Assembly: GCF_003259435.1 (NCBI RefSeq)
Contig: NZ_QLMA01000010.1
Span: 124,001-188,000, forward strand
Reading direction: 5' to 3'
DNA from: Chitinophaga dinghuensis
GTDB taxonomy: Bacteria; Bacteroidota; Bacteroidia; Chitinophagales; Chitinophagaceae
Length of the DNA stretch: 64,000 nt
In this document: positions 16,865 through 25,705 of the stretch, piece after piece
How positions within the stretch are numbered: position 1 is the stretch's first letter
Layout: the number at the start of each line of letters is the position of its first letter
Made by a program: the position numbers and the translations under genes
Notes under the pieces: model-generated
The model's input: only the letters and a program-made list of their open reading frames with translations
Databases searched by the model: none
What the model was told of the DNA's origin: nothing

Positions 16865-19800
16865 TCAGAATGTCACATTTACACCCAGAAGATATTGGCG
16901 TTGACTTGGATAAGCGCCTTCATCAATACCAAATGAAGTAGTAGTACCAGTGATTTCAGGATCTACGCCTCTGTATTTTGTAATTGTAAATACATTGGCA
17001 GCTTGTACATATACTCTGAATTTGGTAATACCCAGTTGACGGAGAGAAGTGGATGGCAGCGTATAACCGAGCAACATATTTTTCGCACGGAGGTAAGAAC
17101 CATCTTGCACGAAATAAGAGTTAGGCTCATTTGCTGTACTAGCGAAAGATTTGGTTTCCTGTACAGGTAATTTGGCGTTGTGATTATCTTCTGTCCAGGA
17201 GTCGTATACTGCAGCTTTACTTTTTGCACCTGCGAAGGAACCGTAGAAGTCGGTCCACCAGCTCACCTGATTCCAGATTTTATTACCATAAACGCCATAG
17301 AGGAACATGCTGAAATCGAAGTTTTTGTACGTTAAGCCGATGTTCAGGCCATAGCTGAATTTAGGAGTAGGCGCGCCGAGGAAGGTTCTGTCATCTGCAT
17401 CTACTTTACCATCGCCATTAACATCTGCATATCTGTAACGACCGCGATACATGTCTTTCTGGTATTCGTCCAGATCAGGATATTTCTTCTTTGCTTCATC
17501 GTTGGCGGCTTTTACTTCTGCATCAGAATTCCAGAAGCCTACAATTTTATAGCCATAGAATTCACTGATAGAGTGACCTACTGCGTTACGAATGATAGGG
17601 CTACCGAAGCGGCGTTGATCTGAATCAAAATAATCTGCGCCGTTTGACACAGCAAGAATGACGTTATGATAAGTAGTGAAAGTACCGGTTACATCCAGTT
17701 TCAGGCCTTTTGCCAACATTGTATTACCGCTGATAGCGAGGTCAAGACCATTATTTTTCATTTTGGCCACGTTGGAGAATGGTACAGTAGCGCCACCGTA
17801 AACGCCTGCCAGTTCAGGATTATAGAGCAGGTCTTTTACCACTTTCTGATAGTAATCTGCTGTTATTTCCAGATGGCCTTTCAGCAGGGTCGCATCGATA
17901 CCGATATTGGAGTTAATATTACTTTCCCATTTTGCATTTGGGTTACCGATACGGCCTTGAAAATAACCGGTGGTAAGATTCTTACCATCCATTGGATAGA
18001 AAGTAGAGGACTTATTGAAAGTGAATGCGTTGAAAATATTTGCAGGATCAACGTTGATTTGGTTACCCATTACACCGTATCCACCGCGGAGTTTCAGGTC
18101 GGCAATCCAGGAGATTCCTTTCATGAAAGGTTCCTGCGACATACGCCAGGCGGCACTTACAGCCGGGAAGTTACCAAACCTGTGGCTGGAGCCGAACCTG
18201 GAGGAACCGTCGCGGCGAATTAAAGCGCCGATCAGGTATTTATCGCGGTAGGCATAGTCTGCACGCGCAAACATAGACCACAGGCTGTTTTCGCCGTAGT
18301 TACTATAGTTGGTTGGCGTACTGGTACCAGTAGTAAGATTGGTAAAGTTTGGATCGAAGATGAAATAATCGTTGGTAGTACCGCCGGAATTTCTGCCAAT
18401 TTCCTGGTATGCTTCTGTACCTAACAGGACTTTCAGGTCATGTGTATTACGGAAGTTTTTATGGAAAGAGAGGGTGTTGGTCCAGGTCCAGTCATAGCCA
18501 TCACCGGTATTTTCAGCGTAGGAGTTTTTAGGATTGTTCTCCGCATTTTCATATTCCGGATAAGTGAAGCTATGATTATTGAAAGAATAGATTTCACCAC
18601 CAAAAGAGGTTCTTAGGGTGAGGAGTTTCAAGATGTCGGCTTCTGCATAAACATTACCGAGGAGACGATTGGCTAATGTTTTGTTAGAGCCAAATCTATC
18701 TTGGATCGCCACAGGGTTACGGGAGTTGCCCAATCCTTTGGAGCCGCTACCAGCGTAGTTTCCTTTGATATCATACACTGGAATGATAGGCATCTCACGG
18801 AAAGCCATACCGATACCGCTACCTTCTGTTAACGCTCCAATCTGAGGGTTGCTGATCACAGAATATTCCATGTTCTCACCTATCCTGATATGATCTGTGA
18901 TATTGAAGTTAGAATTAGCGCGAACAGCATATCTTTTATTGTAGGTATTTGTCAGCGTACCTTGTTGGTTAAAATAATAGAAGGAGAAGAAATAGTTACC
19001 GATATCTCCGCCACCAGCAACAGACACGTTATGGCTGGTAATAGGAGCGGGTTTGAATATTTCGTGGAACCAATCGGTACCTGCTTTATTTGCTTTCGTA
19101 ATGCGATAGAATTTACCTACCTCATTAGGATCAGTATAATATGGGTTCACATAATATTTGCTAGGATCTGCGGAGGGGTCGCCAGCCATTACGCCGGAGG
19201 GCGCGATATAGTCTGGTACGATAGGAACGGGTCCGCTACCGTATTGTGCATCGGCGATAGGAATCTGTTGATCTGCCGGGCTGCGCAGGTTTGTATTTTT
19301 CATAGCAGCCCATGCCAGGTTACCTTGCTCCAGTGGAGTGGCGGTATTATAAACATTTCCACCTTTAGGAACCTGGCGGCCATAGTAAGCATCATAGGAT
19401 ACTTTCACTTTGCCTGTTCCTCTTTTAGTGGTGATGATAATTACGCCGTTAGCAGCGCGGGCTCCATAGATAGAAGCAGCGCCAGCATCTTTCAGTACCT
19501 GCATAGTGGCGACATCGTTGGGGTTGAGGTCTACCAGACTTTTGATAGGCACTCCATCCACGATATACAGTGGGGTGTTGTTACCGAAGGTATTTACGCC
19601 TCGTACTTGTACTTTTGGTTCTTCACCAGGCTGACCGGAACCGAGTACGGTGATACCGGATACTTGTCCTTGTAGCTGGCTGGAGATTTGTGCAGTGGGT
19701 TGTTTGGTAAGGTTATCTACTTTCACCACTGATACGGCGCCTGTCAGGTCTTTCTTTTTCTGGCTGGCATAACCGGTTACAACTACTTCTTCGAGTGAAC

Positions 19801-20107
19801 CTACTTTTTCTGAGAGGGTGATGGATACAGGCCCGTTTCCTACTGTAGCTTCTTTAGGATCGAAGCCTACAAATGAGGCTACCAGTACATCTCCTGGTTT
19901 TGCCTGAATACTGAATGTTCCGTTGGGATCTGTTGCAGTACCGCGGTTGGTACCTTTTATAACAATTGTAACTCCGGGTAATGGATTTCCTGATGCTTTA
20001 TCAGTAACCTTTCCCGTTATTTTCGTTTGTGCGTACACGTTAGTACCCAGTAGCAACAGCAATAAGCCGCATAGGACGGCGAGTGCCTGGTAAAAATGTT
20101 TTTTCAT
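16865..20107 (-). CDS. SusC/RagA-family TonB-dependent outer-membrane transporter
   Basis: A 1080-residue outer-membrane receptor. Signal peptide residues 1-26 end at VYAQ. A carboxypeptidase-regulatory-like domain (28-110) contains GKVTDKASGNPLPGVTIVIKG. The TonB box region EEVVVTGYASQKKKDLTGAV precedes the plug (about 118-230), and the barrel ends in a terminal Phe (LLGVNVTF). It lacks the STN signalling domain, so it is not built to talk to a FecR-type anti-sigma. It is the first gene of a two-gene susCD transcript. Its 547-base upstream gap holds a palindrome at 20216-20230. Confidence 0.95.
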   Translation of the reverse strand: MKKHFYQALAVLCGLLLLLLGTNVYAQTKITGKVTDKASGNPLPGVTIVIKGTNRGTATDPNGTFSIQAKPGDVLVASFVGFDPKEATVGNGPVSITLSEKVGSLEEVVVTGYASQKKKDLTGAVSVVKVDNLTKQPTAQISSQLQGQVSGITVLGSGQPGEEPKVQVRGVNTFGNNTPLYIVDGVPIKSLVDLNPNDVATMQVLKDAGAASIYGARAANGVIIITTKRGTGKVKVSYDAYYGRQVPKGGNVYNTATPLEQGNLAWAAMKNTNLRSPADQQIPIADAQYGSGPVPIVPDYIAPSGVMAGDPSADPSKYYVNPYYTDPNEVGKFYRITKANKAGTDWFHEIFKPAPITSHNVSVAGGGDIGNYFFSFYYFNQQGTLTNTYNKRYAVRANSNFNITDHIRIGENMEYSVISNPQIGALTEGSGIGMAFREMPIIPVYDIKGNYAGSGSKGLGNSRNPVAIQDRFGSNKTLANRLLGNVYAEADILKLLTLRTSFGGEIYSFNNHSFTYPEYENAENNPKNSYAENTGDGYDWTWTNTLSFHKNFRNTHDLKVLLGTEAYQEIGRNSGGTTNDYFIFDPNFTNLTTGTSTPTNYSNYGENSLWSMFARADYAYRDKYLIGALIRRDGSSRFGSSHRFGNFPAVSAAWRMSQEPFMKGISWIADLKLRGGYGVMGNQINVDPANIFNAFTFNKSSTFYPMDGKNLTTGYFQGRIGNPNAKWESNINSNIGIDATLLKGHLEITADYYQKVVKDLLYNPELAGVYGGATVPFSNVAKMKNNGLDLAISGNTMLAKGLKLDVTGTFTTYHNVILAVSNGADYFDSDQRRFGSPIIRNAVGHSISEFYGYKIVGFWNSDAEVKAANDEAKKKYPDLDEYQKDMYRGRYRYADVNGDGKVDADDRTFLGAPTPKFSYGLNIGLTYKNFDFSMFLYGVYGNKIWNQVSWWTDFYGSFAGAKSKAAVYDSWTEDNHNAKLPVQETKSFASTANEPNSYFVQDGSYLRAKNMLLGYTLPSTSLRQLGITKFRVYVQAANVFTITKYRGVDPEITGTTTSFGIDEGAYPSQRQYLLGVNVTF

Positions 20108-20654
20108 AACGTGGTTTAAGGGTGACGTTTAAGAAAGATGAATAAATAGAGTACCTGTCATTTATATTTGACGATCATCCGGGCTATGTTTTACTTATTA
20201 CAGGGCAATAGTTTCCCTGTACTGTACAGGCGTGTCTGCGGACCTGTAAGTATTAGACAATAGCATAGACAACAGCTAGATATAACTGCGTAACAAACGG
20301 GCGACAAGCTTCAGGATGGCCTACTTGCGCCAACACCAATTCAGCTCATAGAAAAACAAGTGTGTTTTTTAATGATTAAGGAAAAACAATGAGTTAAATA
20401 ATAAAAAATGTGAGAAATGTGCCTAACAAATCAATCTTCTATCTAATTACCAGATTTTGGTTCTCACGTGGAATTATATAAGTTCTTCGGAACTAATTTA
20501 TAAATATAATTTAACTCAAACAAGTATCAGTTTAACATTTTTTTAAAATATTTCCTAAGCAATTCGCTTTCATTTGATATTTGGGCGGTATTCCTGTAAA
20601 AAACGTGGTTTTAAAAATTCATTTTATGTATGTTTAGAGCACAATCAATATCTC
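20108..20654. other. Long divergent intergenic region, susC / TMEM220-like gene
   Basis: A 547-base AT-rich gap. Apart from the palindrome at 20216-20230 and an isolated TATATTTG at 20163-20170 on the plus strand without a -33 partner, no gene or RNA is visible. An in-frame extension of the next gene back to 20574 lacks the expected membrane segment at its start and was not used. Confidence 0.45.
20216..20230. promoter_or_regulatory. Palindrome upstream of susC, candidate operator
   Basis: Seven-base arms CCTGTAC and GTACAGG flank a single T, 109 bases upstream of the susC start. No adjacent regulator gene points to a binding protein. Confidence 0.35.
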
Positions 20655-21047
20655 ATGCGTGTTTTCAACATCATCTTTGTAGTGTTGTTCGTCATTTTTG
20701 CGGGTTTGCAATACAATGACCCGGATCCTTATGTATGGATGCCTATTTATCTTTATGCTGCCACTATGTGTTTCTATGCAGCGCGCAAACAATTTTACAG
20801 GAAATTGTATCTTCTCGGCATTGCTGTTTATTTAATCTATGCAGGTTATCTTTTTGTGACGAAAGACGGTGTAATTGATTGGGCAACGCAACATCATGCA
20901 GAGAATATTGCACAAAAGATGAGTGCGGAACATGCCTGGATAGAAGAGACCAGAGAATTTTTCGGTTTGGTTATTTGTATAGTTGTACTTGGTATAAACT
21001 ACCTCTACGCGGGCAAACAGGCGAAGACAGCGGCGCTGGGCCAATAA
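20655..21047 (+). CDS. TMEM220-like small membrane protein
   Basis: A 130-residue protein with four hydrophobic segments (about 3-17, 25-40, 51-66, 103-120). The conserved LQYNDPDPYVWMPIYL segment after the first helix is typical of the TMEM220 family, which has no known function. The start at ATG 20655 places the first membrane segment at the N terminus, and the start at 20574 adds 27 unlikely residues. Confidence 0.82.
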   Translation: MRVFNIIFVVLFVIFAGLQYNDPDPYVWMPIYLYAATMCFYAARKQFYRKLYLLGIAVYLIYAGYLFVTKDGVIDWATQHHAENIAQKMSAEHAWIEETREFFGLVICIVVLGINYLYAGKQAKTAALGQ

Positions 21048-21194
21048 TGGGCGCACCTCACCTCCTGGGGTGATACAGATTTAACAGGATCCTAACAAAG
21101 TTCCGGCGCCTCCAGTTGGAAAGGTTGCCGGCAATTTGTACTTTTCGTAAGGCAATAATAGCATTGCCTGGTACCGAACCTGTAAATACTGTGT

Positions 21195-21938
21195 ATGAAA
21201 CCACACCCAAAGCAAGCCGCAACACCGGCAGTGTGGATAACGATAATTTGTATATTGGTCGTCGTAAGCGCCATCGGATGGTGGGCGCAAAGGCCGGTAA
21301 CAATGATAACGCCAACTGCCGCCCCTGCGGAAAAGAAAATCCAGCTGATCCTCGCTAATGGCGAGACAGTGGACCTTTCCGGCCAAGAACATAAGATTCT
21401 GCAATCGCCTGATGCTACCATCTATATTTCCGCCAAAGGCATTACCTACTCTCCAAAAGGAATAGGAGTAACTTCCTGGAACACCTTACAGGTGCCTGAA
21501 GGAAAGACCTACTCTTTAATCCTGGCAGACGGTACTAATGTTTTGATGAACGGAAAAACCACTATTCGTTTTAAATTTGTAAATGCAGGACGTAACAAAC
21601 AGCTGTTCATCGATGGGGAAGCCTACTTCCGCCTGGTTCCCGGAGATACTACTTTACTGACCGTTCACACGCCAGTAACGGATATCACCGCCAGTGGAGC
21701 AGATTTCCTTATCAATTCCTATGATCGGGAACATGTCAGAACAATTCTCGTTAGCGGGGCAGTAACAGTAACGGACCAACGAACAACTGTTAATCTGAAA
21801 CCGGGAACAGAAGCTGTTTATAATGCAGACGATGATTTTAGTGTGAAAACAGTCAACCTGCAGGAAGTGATGAGCTGGACAAAAAAAACACAGGCAGGCA
21901 ATGAGCTCAGCCAGCATATAAGCACCTTAAACCCATGA
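21195..21938 (+). CDS. Orphan FecR-like protein lacking its sigma-binding and C-terminal domains
   Basis: A 247-residue protein with one membrane segment (about 13-32) and a periplasmic FecR domain (about 85-215). The latter includes TSWNTLQVPEGKTYSLILADGTNVLMN and a strand reading LFIDGEAYFRL. Canonical Bacteroidota FecR proteins carry about 90 cytoplasmic residues that bind an ECF sigma factor, and a C-terminal DUF4974-like domain; both are absent. No sigma gene is adjacent and the nearest SusC lacks an STN domain. It may be a degenerate anti-sigma or a periplasmic protein with a new job. Confidence 0.78.
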   Translation: MKPHPKQAATPAVWITIICILVVVSAIGWWAQRPVTMITPTAAPAEKKIQLILANGETVDLSGQEHKILQSPDATIYISAKGITYSPKGIGVTSWNTLQVPEGKTYSLILADGTNVLMNGKTTIRFKFVNAGRNKQLFIDGEAYFRLVPGDTTLLTVHTPVTDITASGADFLINSYDREHVRTILVSGAVTVTDQRTTVNLKPGTEAVYNADDDFSVKTVNLQEVMSWTKKTQAGNELSQHISTLNP

Positions 21939-21948
21939 TTTTTCAATT

Positions 21949-22458
21949 ATGAAGAAAGCAGCCATATTCCCTACCCCTACCTATTTTGACAGATATATCA
22001 ATCAGGTACCGGACGTAGAATTATCCGAAGCATTTGCTATGACGTACAAAGAGCTGGAGAATTTTGATGTGGAAAGATATGAACCCAGGGGCGACTGGAC
22101 ATATGCTCCAGGGAAGTGGACTATCAAAGACGTTTTCCTGCATATGATTGATACAGAAAGGGTATTTGCTTTCCGTGCAATGAACTTTGCACGCAATGAA
22201 AAGGGCCCTCTCGCCGGATTCGATCAGGATAAGTTTGTAGAACACGGACTTTCCAAGTTAAGGACACTGGGCAGCCTGGTAGAAGAAATGAAGTATACCC
22301 GCAAAGCCACAGAAGCCATGTTCAACGGTTTCTCAGAATCTGTACTGTTACGTTCAGGTATTTCCTGGAAATATGAAATGAGTGTGATTGCAGTTGGCTT
22401 CACAATTGTTGGACACCAAATACATCATATGCAGGTACTGAAGGAGAGATATCTGTAA
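21949..22458 (+). CDS. DinB family protein
   Basis: A 169-residue four-helix protein of the DinB/YfiT type. GKWTIKDVFLHMIDTERVFAFRA (about 51-73) carries the first His ligand, and GHQIHHMQVLKERYL near the end supplies the HxxxH-like pair, so a three-His metal site is likely. Relatives are thiol-dependent transferases or of unknown role. It starts 11 bases after the FecR-like gene and may share its transcript. Confidence 0.88.
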   Translation: MKKAAIFPTPTYFDRYINQVPDVELSEAFAMTYKELENFDVERYEPRGDWTYAPGKWTIKDVFLHMIDTERVFAFRAMNFARNEKGPLAGFDQDKFVEHGLSKLRTLGSLVEEMKYTRKATEAMFNGFSESVLLRSGISWKYEMSVIAVGFTIVGHQIHHMQVLKERYL

Positions 22459-22580
22459 TATTTTCCCTGAAAACCTCCACCCTGCTCAATTCTAACATTC
22501 TGGTTAGTAATTAACAATTGTTGCCGTTCTTCTTTGGAAGCATGGCCCATGCTAGTTTTGTCCTGTCAAAATCAATTATT

Positions 22581-23321
22581 ATGAAACGACTGGAAAATAA
22601 AGTAGCATTAGTAACAGGTGGTAGTCGCGGTATGGGCGCCGCCATTGTGGAAAAACTCGCAGCGGAAGGAGCTGATATCGTATTTACCTATTCCAAAAGT
22701 AAAGAACGCGCAGACGAAGTAAGTGCACGTGTATCCGGCTATGGAAGGAAAGCTGTAGCCATACAGGCCAACAATGCCGTAGCAGCAGATATTCTGCATG
22801 CAGTAGACACCACCATACAACAATTTGGCCGCATCGACATCCTGGTCAACAATGCAGGCATGTATCAGTATAAGTTACTGGAAGAATATACCCTGGAAGA
22901 TTACGACCTGATGATGGCCGTTAATACCAGGGCCGTATTTGTAGCGTCTCAGGCGGCGGCCAAGTATATGGAAGCCGGCAGCAGAATTATTACCATTGGT
23001 AGTAATATGGCAGAGCGACTAGCCGCGCCGGGCGGGTTATTGTACGCGATGAGTAAATCCGCGCTGATAGGGCTCAATAAAGGACTGGCAAGAGACCTGG
23101 GCAGTAAGGGCATTACCGCCAACCTGGTACAACCCGGTCCGATTGATACTGAGATGAATCCTGCCGACAGTGCACATGCCGCTGCTATAGCCTCATTCAC
23201 AGCATTGGGACGTTATGGCAAAACAGAGGAGATCGCGTCTCTCGTATCCTATCTGGCAGGACCTGAAAGTAGCTTCATCACTGGTACGACACAAACCATC
23301 GATGCAGGATTCAACAGTTAA
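22581..23321 (+). CDS. Short-chain dehydrogenase/reductase
   Basis: A 246-residue classical SDR. The cofactor motif is TGGSRGMG (about 13-20), the NNAG motif sits near 89, and the catalytic set is Ser (IGSNMAE), Tyr and Lys in YAMSKSA. The closing segment has LAGPESSFITGTTQTIDAG, typical of FabG-like enzymes. The substrate is unknown. ATG 22581 begins the usual MKRLENKVALVTGG. A TAGTTTTG box lies at 22553-22560. It ends directly against the next, oppositely oriented gene. Confidence 0.92.
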   Translation: MKRLENKVALVTGGSRGMGAAIVEKLAAEGADIVFTYSKSKERADEVSARVSGYGRKAVAIQANNAVAADILHAVDTTIQQFGRIDILVNNAGMYQYKLLEEYTLEDYDLMMAVNTRAVFVASQAAAKYMEAGSRIITIGSNMAERLAAPGGLLYAMSKSALIGLNKGLARDLGSKGITANLVQPGPIDTEMNPADSAHAAAIASFTALGRYGKTEEIASLVSYLAGPESSFITGTTQTIDAGFNS

Positions 23322-23876
23322 TTAAATATTTTTTCCCAACAGCATATAGTACATATAGTCTGTGTTCGGAGCATCGGTGAAACCTAACTGGCGGCCAATG
23401 GTAACTACTTGTCCACGGTGATATACGCTGTGCATGGTTACCTGCTGCAACATCTGGAAGCGGGGAATCAGGTAATCGCCCGTAAAAGGGATGGCCACCA
23501 GGCAGGTTTCATTCAACTTTTCTTTCGCCATTTTATTCACATAGTTGACCATCTCCAGGGAATGTGCCAGGAGGCCTTCCATTACTTCCGCTACAGTAGC
23601 AGTATTGGGATTAGGAATGTTGCGCGGCGCAGATGCATCTCCATTCTTCATATTAATCAGCCACCAATCCTGGCAATCCCATATATGTAATAAGGTAGCC
23701 TTTATGCCTGCATAGCTGGAGGCTACTTCTCTCTCCATTAAATCCTGCTCTTTCGAACGTAAAAAGTCAATTAACCGGGTATTCGCCCAAAGGTTATAAT
23801 TCACCTGATCCTGCATGATCGCTTCAAGAACATCAGCTGCAGTGTTCGTCATTAATGTGGAAGTAGCTTGTAACAT
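23322..23876 (-). CDS. DinB family protein
   Basis: A 184-residue helical DinB-type protein. Candidate metal ligands are His67 (LLHIWDCQDWW) and the late pair in MHSVYHRGQVVTIGRQLG. It is only distantly like the DinB protein at 21949-22458. It abuts the SDR gene tail to tail with no spacer. ATG 23876 is used; ATG 23852 is a plausible alternative. Confidence 0.87.
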   Translation of the reverse strand: MLQATSTLMTNTAADVLEAIMQDQVNYNLWANTRLIDFLRSKEQDLMEREVASSYAGIKATLLHIWDCQDWWLINMKNGDASAPRNIPNPNTATVAEVMEGLLAHSLEMVNYVNKMAKEKLNETCLVAIPFTGDYLIPRFQMLQQVTMHSVYHRGQVVTIGRQLGFTDAPNTDYMYYMLLGKNI

Positions 23877-23961
23877 ATTGATTTTGTTTTGTTAGTACAA
23901 AGTAAATACCGGTATGTGACAGCCTTATGTCAGTAGACTGCCAAAAAATTTTATTATTTTT

Positions 23962-24007
23962 TTTGGAGAGATGAAAAATACAACTACCTTTGTTGTCTAT
24001 ACAACAA
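23962..24007 (+). promoter_or_regulatory. marR promoter with overlapping operator
   Basis: TTTG (23962-23965), 19 bases, then TACCTTTG (23985-23992): a full Bacteroidota promoter. A 7-base inverted repeat TTGTTGT-CTAT-ACAACAA (23990-24007) covers the predicted start. Its core TTGTCTATACAA (23993-24004) recurs with one change upstream of doxX, suggesting autorepression by the MarR protein. Confidence 0.75.
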
Positions 24008-24021
24008 TTGTATTTGTATTT

Positions 24022-24474
24022 ATGAAACTGGAAGATGAATTGAAACAATCGAAATTTAAGGACGAGTTTCAGCGGGTGATGCTGAATATCGTATTTACAT
24101 CCGGTTGGGTGGAGGTGGGCATTATGCATGCACTGAAGAAGTTTGATTTGTCGTCCCAGCAATACAATGTGTTGCGTATTCTGCGAGGAAGCAGGCCACG
24201 TGCGTTGAATCTTTCTGATATTCAGGAACGTATGATGGACAAGATGAGTAATGCTACCAGGCTGGTGGAAAAACTGCGTCAGAAGGGGCTGCTCACCCGC
24301 GTACAGTGTGAACAGAACCGTAGAAAGGTGGAAATAGAAATTACAGAAAAAGGTATGGAACTCCTGGCTGAACTGGACCCTGTGGTGGAGAAAAACAATA
24401 AAACCATCACTCGCCACCTTACTTCAGAAGAAGCTCATCAGCTCAATATGCTGTTGGATAAGCTGCGTGGTTAA
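24022..24474 (+). CDS. MarR family transcriptional regulator
   Basis: A 150-residue winged-helix regulator. ATG 24022 is preferred over 23971, because the latter lies upstream of the predicted transcription start. The winged helix includes LSSQQYNVLRILRG (about 47-60), the recognition region MMDKMSNATRLVEKLRQKGLLTR, and the wing Arg/Lys-rich segment NRRKVEIEITEKG. It precedes doxX and a yceI gene. Identical-type palindromes lie before its own start and before doxX, so it probably controls itself and both downstream genes in response to an unknown ligand or oxidant. Confidence 0.92.
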   Translation: MKLEDELKQSKFKDEFQRVMLNIVFTSGWVEVGIMHALKKFDLSSQQYNVLRILRGSRPRALNLSDIQERMMDKMSNATRLVEKLRQKGLLTRVQCEQNRRKVEIEITEKGMELLAELDPVVEKNNKTITRHLTSEEAHQLNMLLDKLRG

Positions 24475-24492
24475 TATTTTTTTGCCCTAACA

Positions 24493-24506
24493 ATTGTATA
24501 TACAAT
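24493..24506 (+). promoter_or_regulatory. Second MarR-type operator, upstream of doxX
   Basis: The perfect palindrome ATTGTATATACAAT contains TTGTATATACAA, which matches the marR operator core at 11 of 12 bases. A TTTG at 24481-24484 could be the -33 element, placing the operator within the doxX promoter. Confidence 0.65.
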
Positions 24507-24544
24507 AATAGTATAGACCACTACAACTTAAAAAATCAACAAAA

Positions 24545-24985
24545 ATGCTTAAAAGATTATTATTTCAAACGGATAACAACATTGTATCCTTTATCATAAG
24601 AGTGATGGTGGCCATTGTGATATTTCCGCATGGCGCACAGAAATTATTAGGATGGTTTGGCGGCCAGGGTTTCAGTGGCACAATGGAGTTCTTTACTAAA
24701 GGAGGAACCCCTGCAATACTGGCATTCCTGGTTATCATTACGGAGTCCGTTGGATCATTGTTGTTACTACTGGGATTCACTACACGCATTTGGGCAGGAT
24801 TACTAACTGTTATTATGTTAGTAGCCATGAAGATGCATGCGGGCAACGGGTTCTTCATGAACTGGTTTGGACAGCAATCAGGAGAAGGATTTGAGTATCA
24901 TCTGCTGGTACTGGCTATCACGGTTTCCTTGCTGATTGCAGGAGCAGGCCGCTGGTCTGTGGATCGCGCCATCTTCAAAAAATAA
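24545..24985 (+). CDS. DoxX family membrane protein
   Basis: A 146-residue protein with four membrane segments (about 14-31, 58-77, 82-99, 118-136). The family pattern is clear: RVMVAIVIFPHGAQKLLGWFGG at the start and a Gly-rich GFTTRIWAGLL in the middle. DoxX proteins are linked with thiol or quinone redox; the exact role is unknown. It follows marR and a matching operator and precedes a secreted YceI by 35 bases. Confidence 0.92.
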   Translation: MLKRLLFQTDNNIVSFIIRVMVAIVIFPHGAQKLLGWFGGQGFSGTMEFFTKGGTPAILAFLVIITESVGSLLLLLGFTTRIWAGLLTVIMLVAMKMHAGNGFFMNWFGQQSGEGFEYHLLVLAITVSLLIAGAGRWSVDRAIFKK

Positions 24986-25020
24986 TTAGTACACAAATTT
25001 TTAAGCTTAAATAAACATTC

Positions 25021-25608
25021 ATGAAAAAGGTTCTCTTATTCACCGCCTCTTTACTGCTTGCTGGCGTTACTTCTTTTGCACAGGTTAAATGGTCTGCCGA
25101 TCCTGCACATACCACTATCGGATTCAGCGTAAACCACCTCGGTATCAACTTCGTCCAAGGTAAATTTGATAAATTCTCCGGTACTGTTGAAACTGCTGAC
25201 AGCACAAATTTCCAGAATGCAAAAGTTGAATTCACTGCCGATGTAAACAGCATCAACACTGGTGTTGCACAACGTGATGGTCACCTGAAATCAGATGATT
25301 TCTTCAATGCAGCAGAATACCCTACCATTACTGTAAAAAGTATTTCTTTCAAGAAAGTACTCAACAACAAATATGTAATGCTGGCTGATGTTACCATCCG
25401 TAACACCACAAAGCGTGTAGCCTTCGACGTTAATTTCAACGGCGTAATTAAAGATCCTTGGGGTTTAAGAAGATCAGGTTTCACTGCTAAAGCAACTGTT
25501 AACCGTTTTGATTTCGGTTTGAAATATGCGGATAAACTGCCTAGCGGCACTTATGCTGTAGGCGCTAACGTGGATATCCTCGTGAATGCTGAACTCGTAA
25601 AACAATAA
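25021..25608 (+). CDS. Periplasmic YceI family lipid-binding protein
   Basis: A 195-residue protein with a Sec signal (cleavage after SFAQ, residue 21) and a YceI lipocalin-like barrel. Family marks are DPAHTTIGFSVNHLGIN (26-42), GHLKSDDFFNAAEYPTI (about 82-98) and DPWGLRRSGFTAKATVNRFDFGL. YceI proteins bind polyisoprenoids in the periplasm. It is the third gene of the MarR-DoxX-YceI module. A second, cytoplasmic YceI lies at 26987-27511. Confidence 0.93.
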   Translation: MKKVLLFTASLLLAGVTSFAQVKWSADPAHTTIGFSVNHLGINFVQGKFDKFSGTVETADSTNFQNAKVEFTADVNSINTGVAQRDGHLKSDDFFNAAEYPTITVKSISFKKVLNNKYVMLADVTIRNTTKRVAFDVNFNGVIKDPWGLRRSGFTAKATVNRFDFGLKYADKLPSGTYAVGANVDILVNAELVKQ

Positions 25609-25637
25609 GGTATTGCTTTTCGAAAGGAAGTTGATAT

Positions 25638-25690
25638 AAAAGGAAATGGCTTGACATCTGTGATGTCAAGCCATTTCCTTTTATTTTTCA
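25638..25690. terminator. Strong bidirectional terminator
   Basis: A perfect 21-base-pair stem (25638-25658 with 25662-25682, loop TGT) has A/T runs on both sides. It separates the convergent yceI and DEAD-box helicase genes. Confidence 0.92.
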
Positions 25691-25705
25691 AGCGCGTTTA
25701 TCGCA

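Noticed and set aside
16865..21938. The FecR-like protein at 21195 as regulator of the susC at 16865
   Set aside because: That SusC has no STN domain and the FecR-like protein has no sigma-binding part, so the classic signalling chain cannot be assembled.
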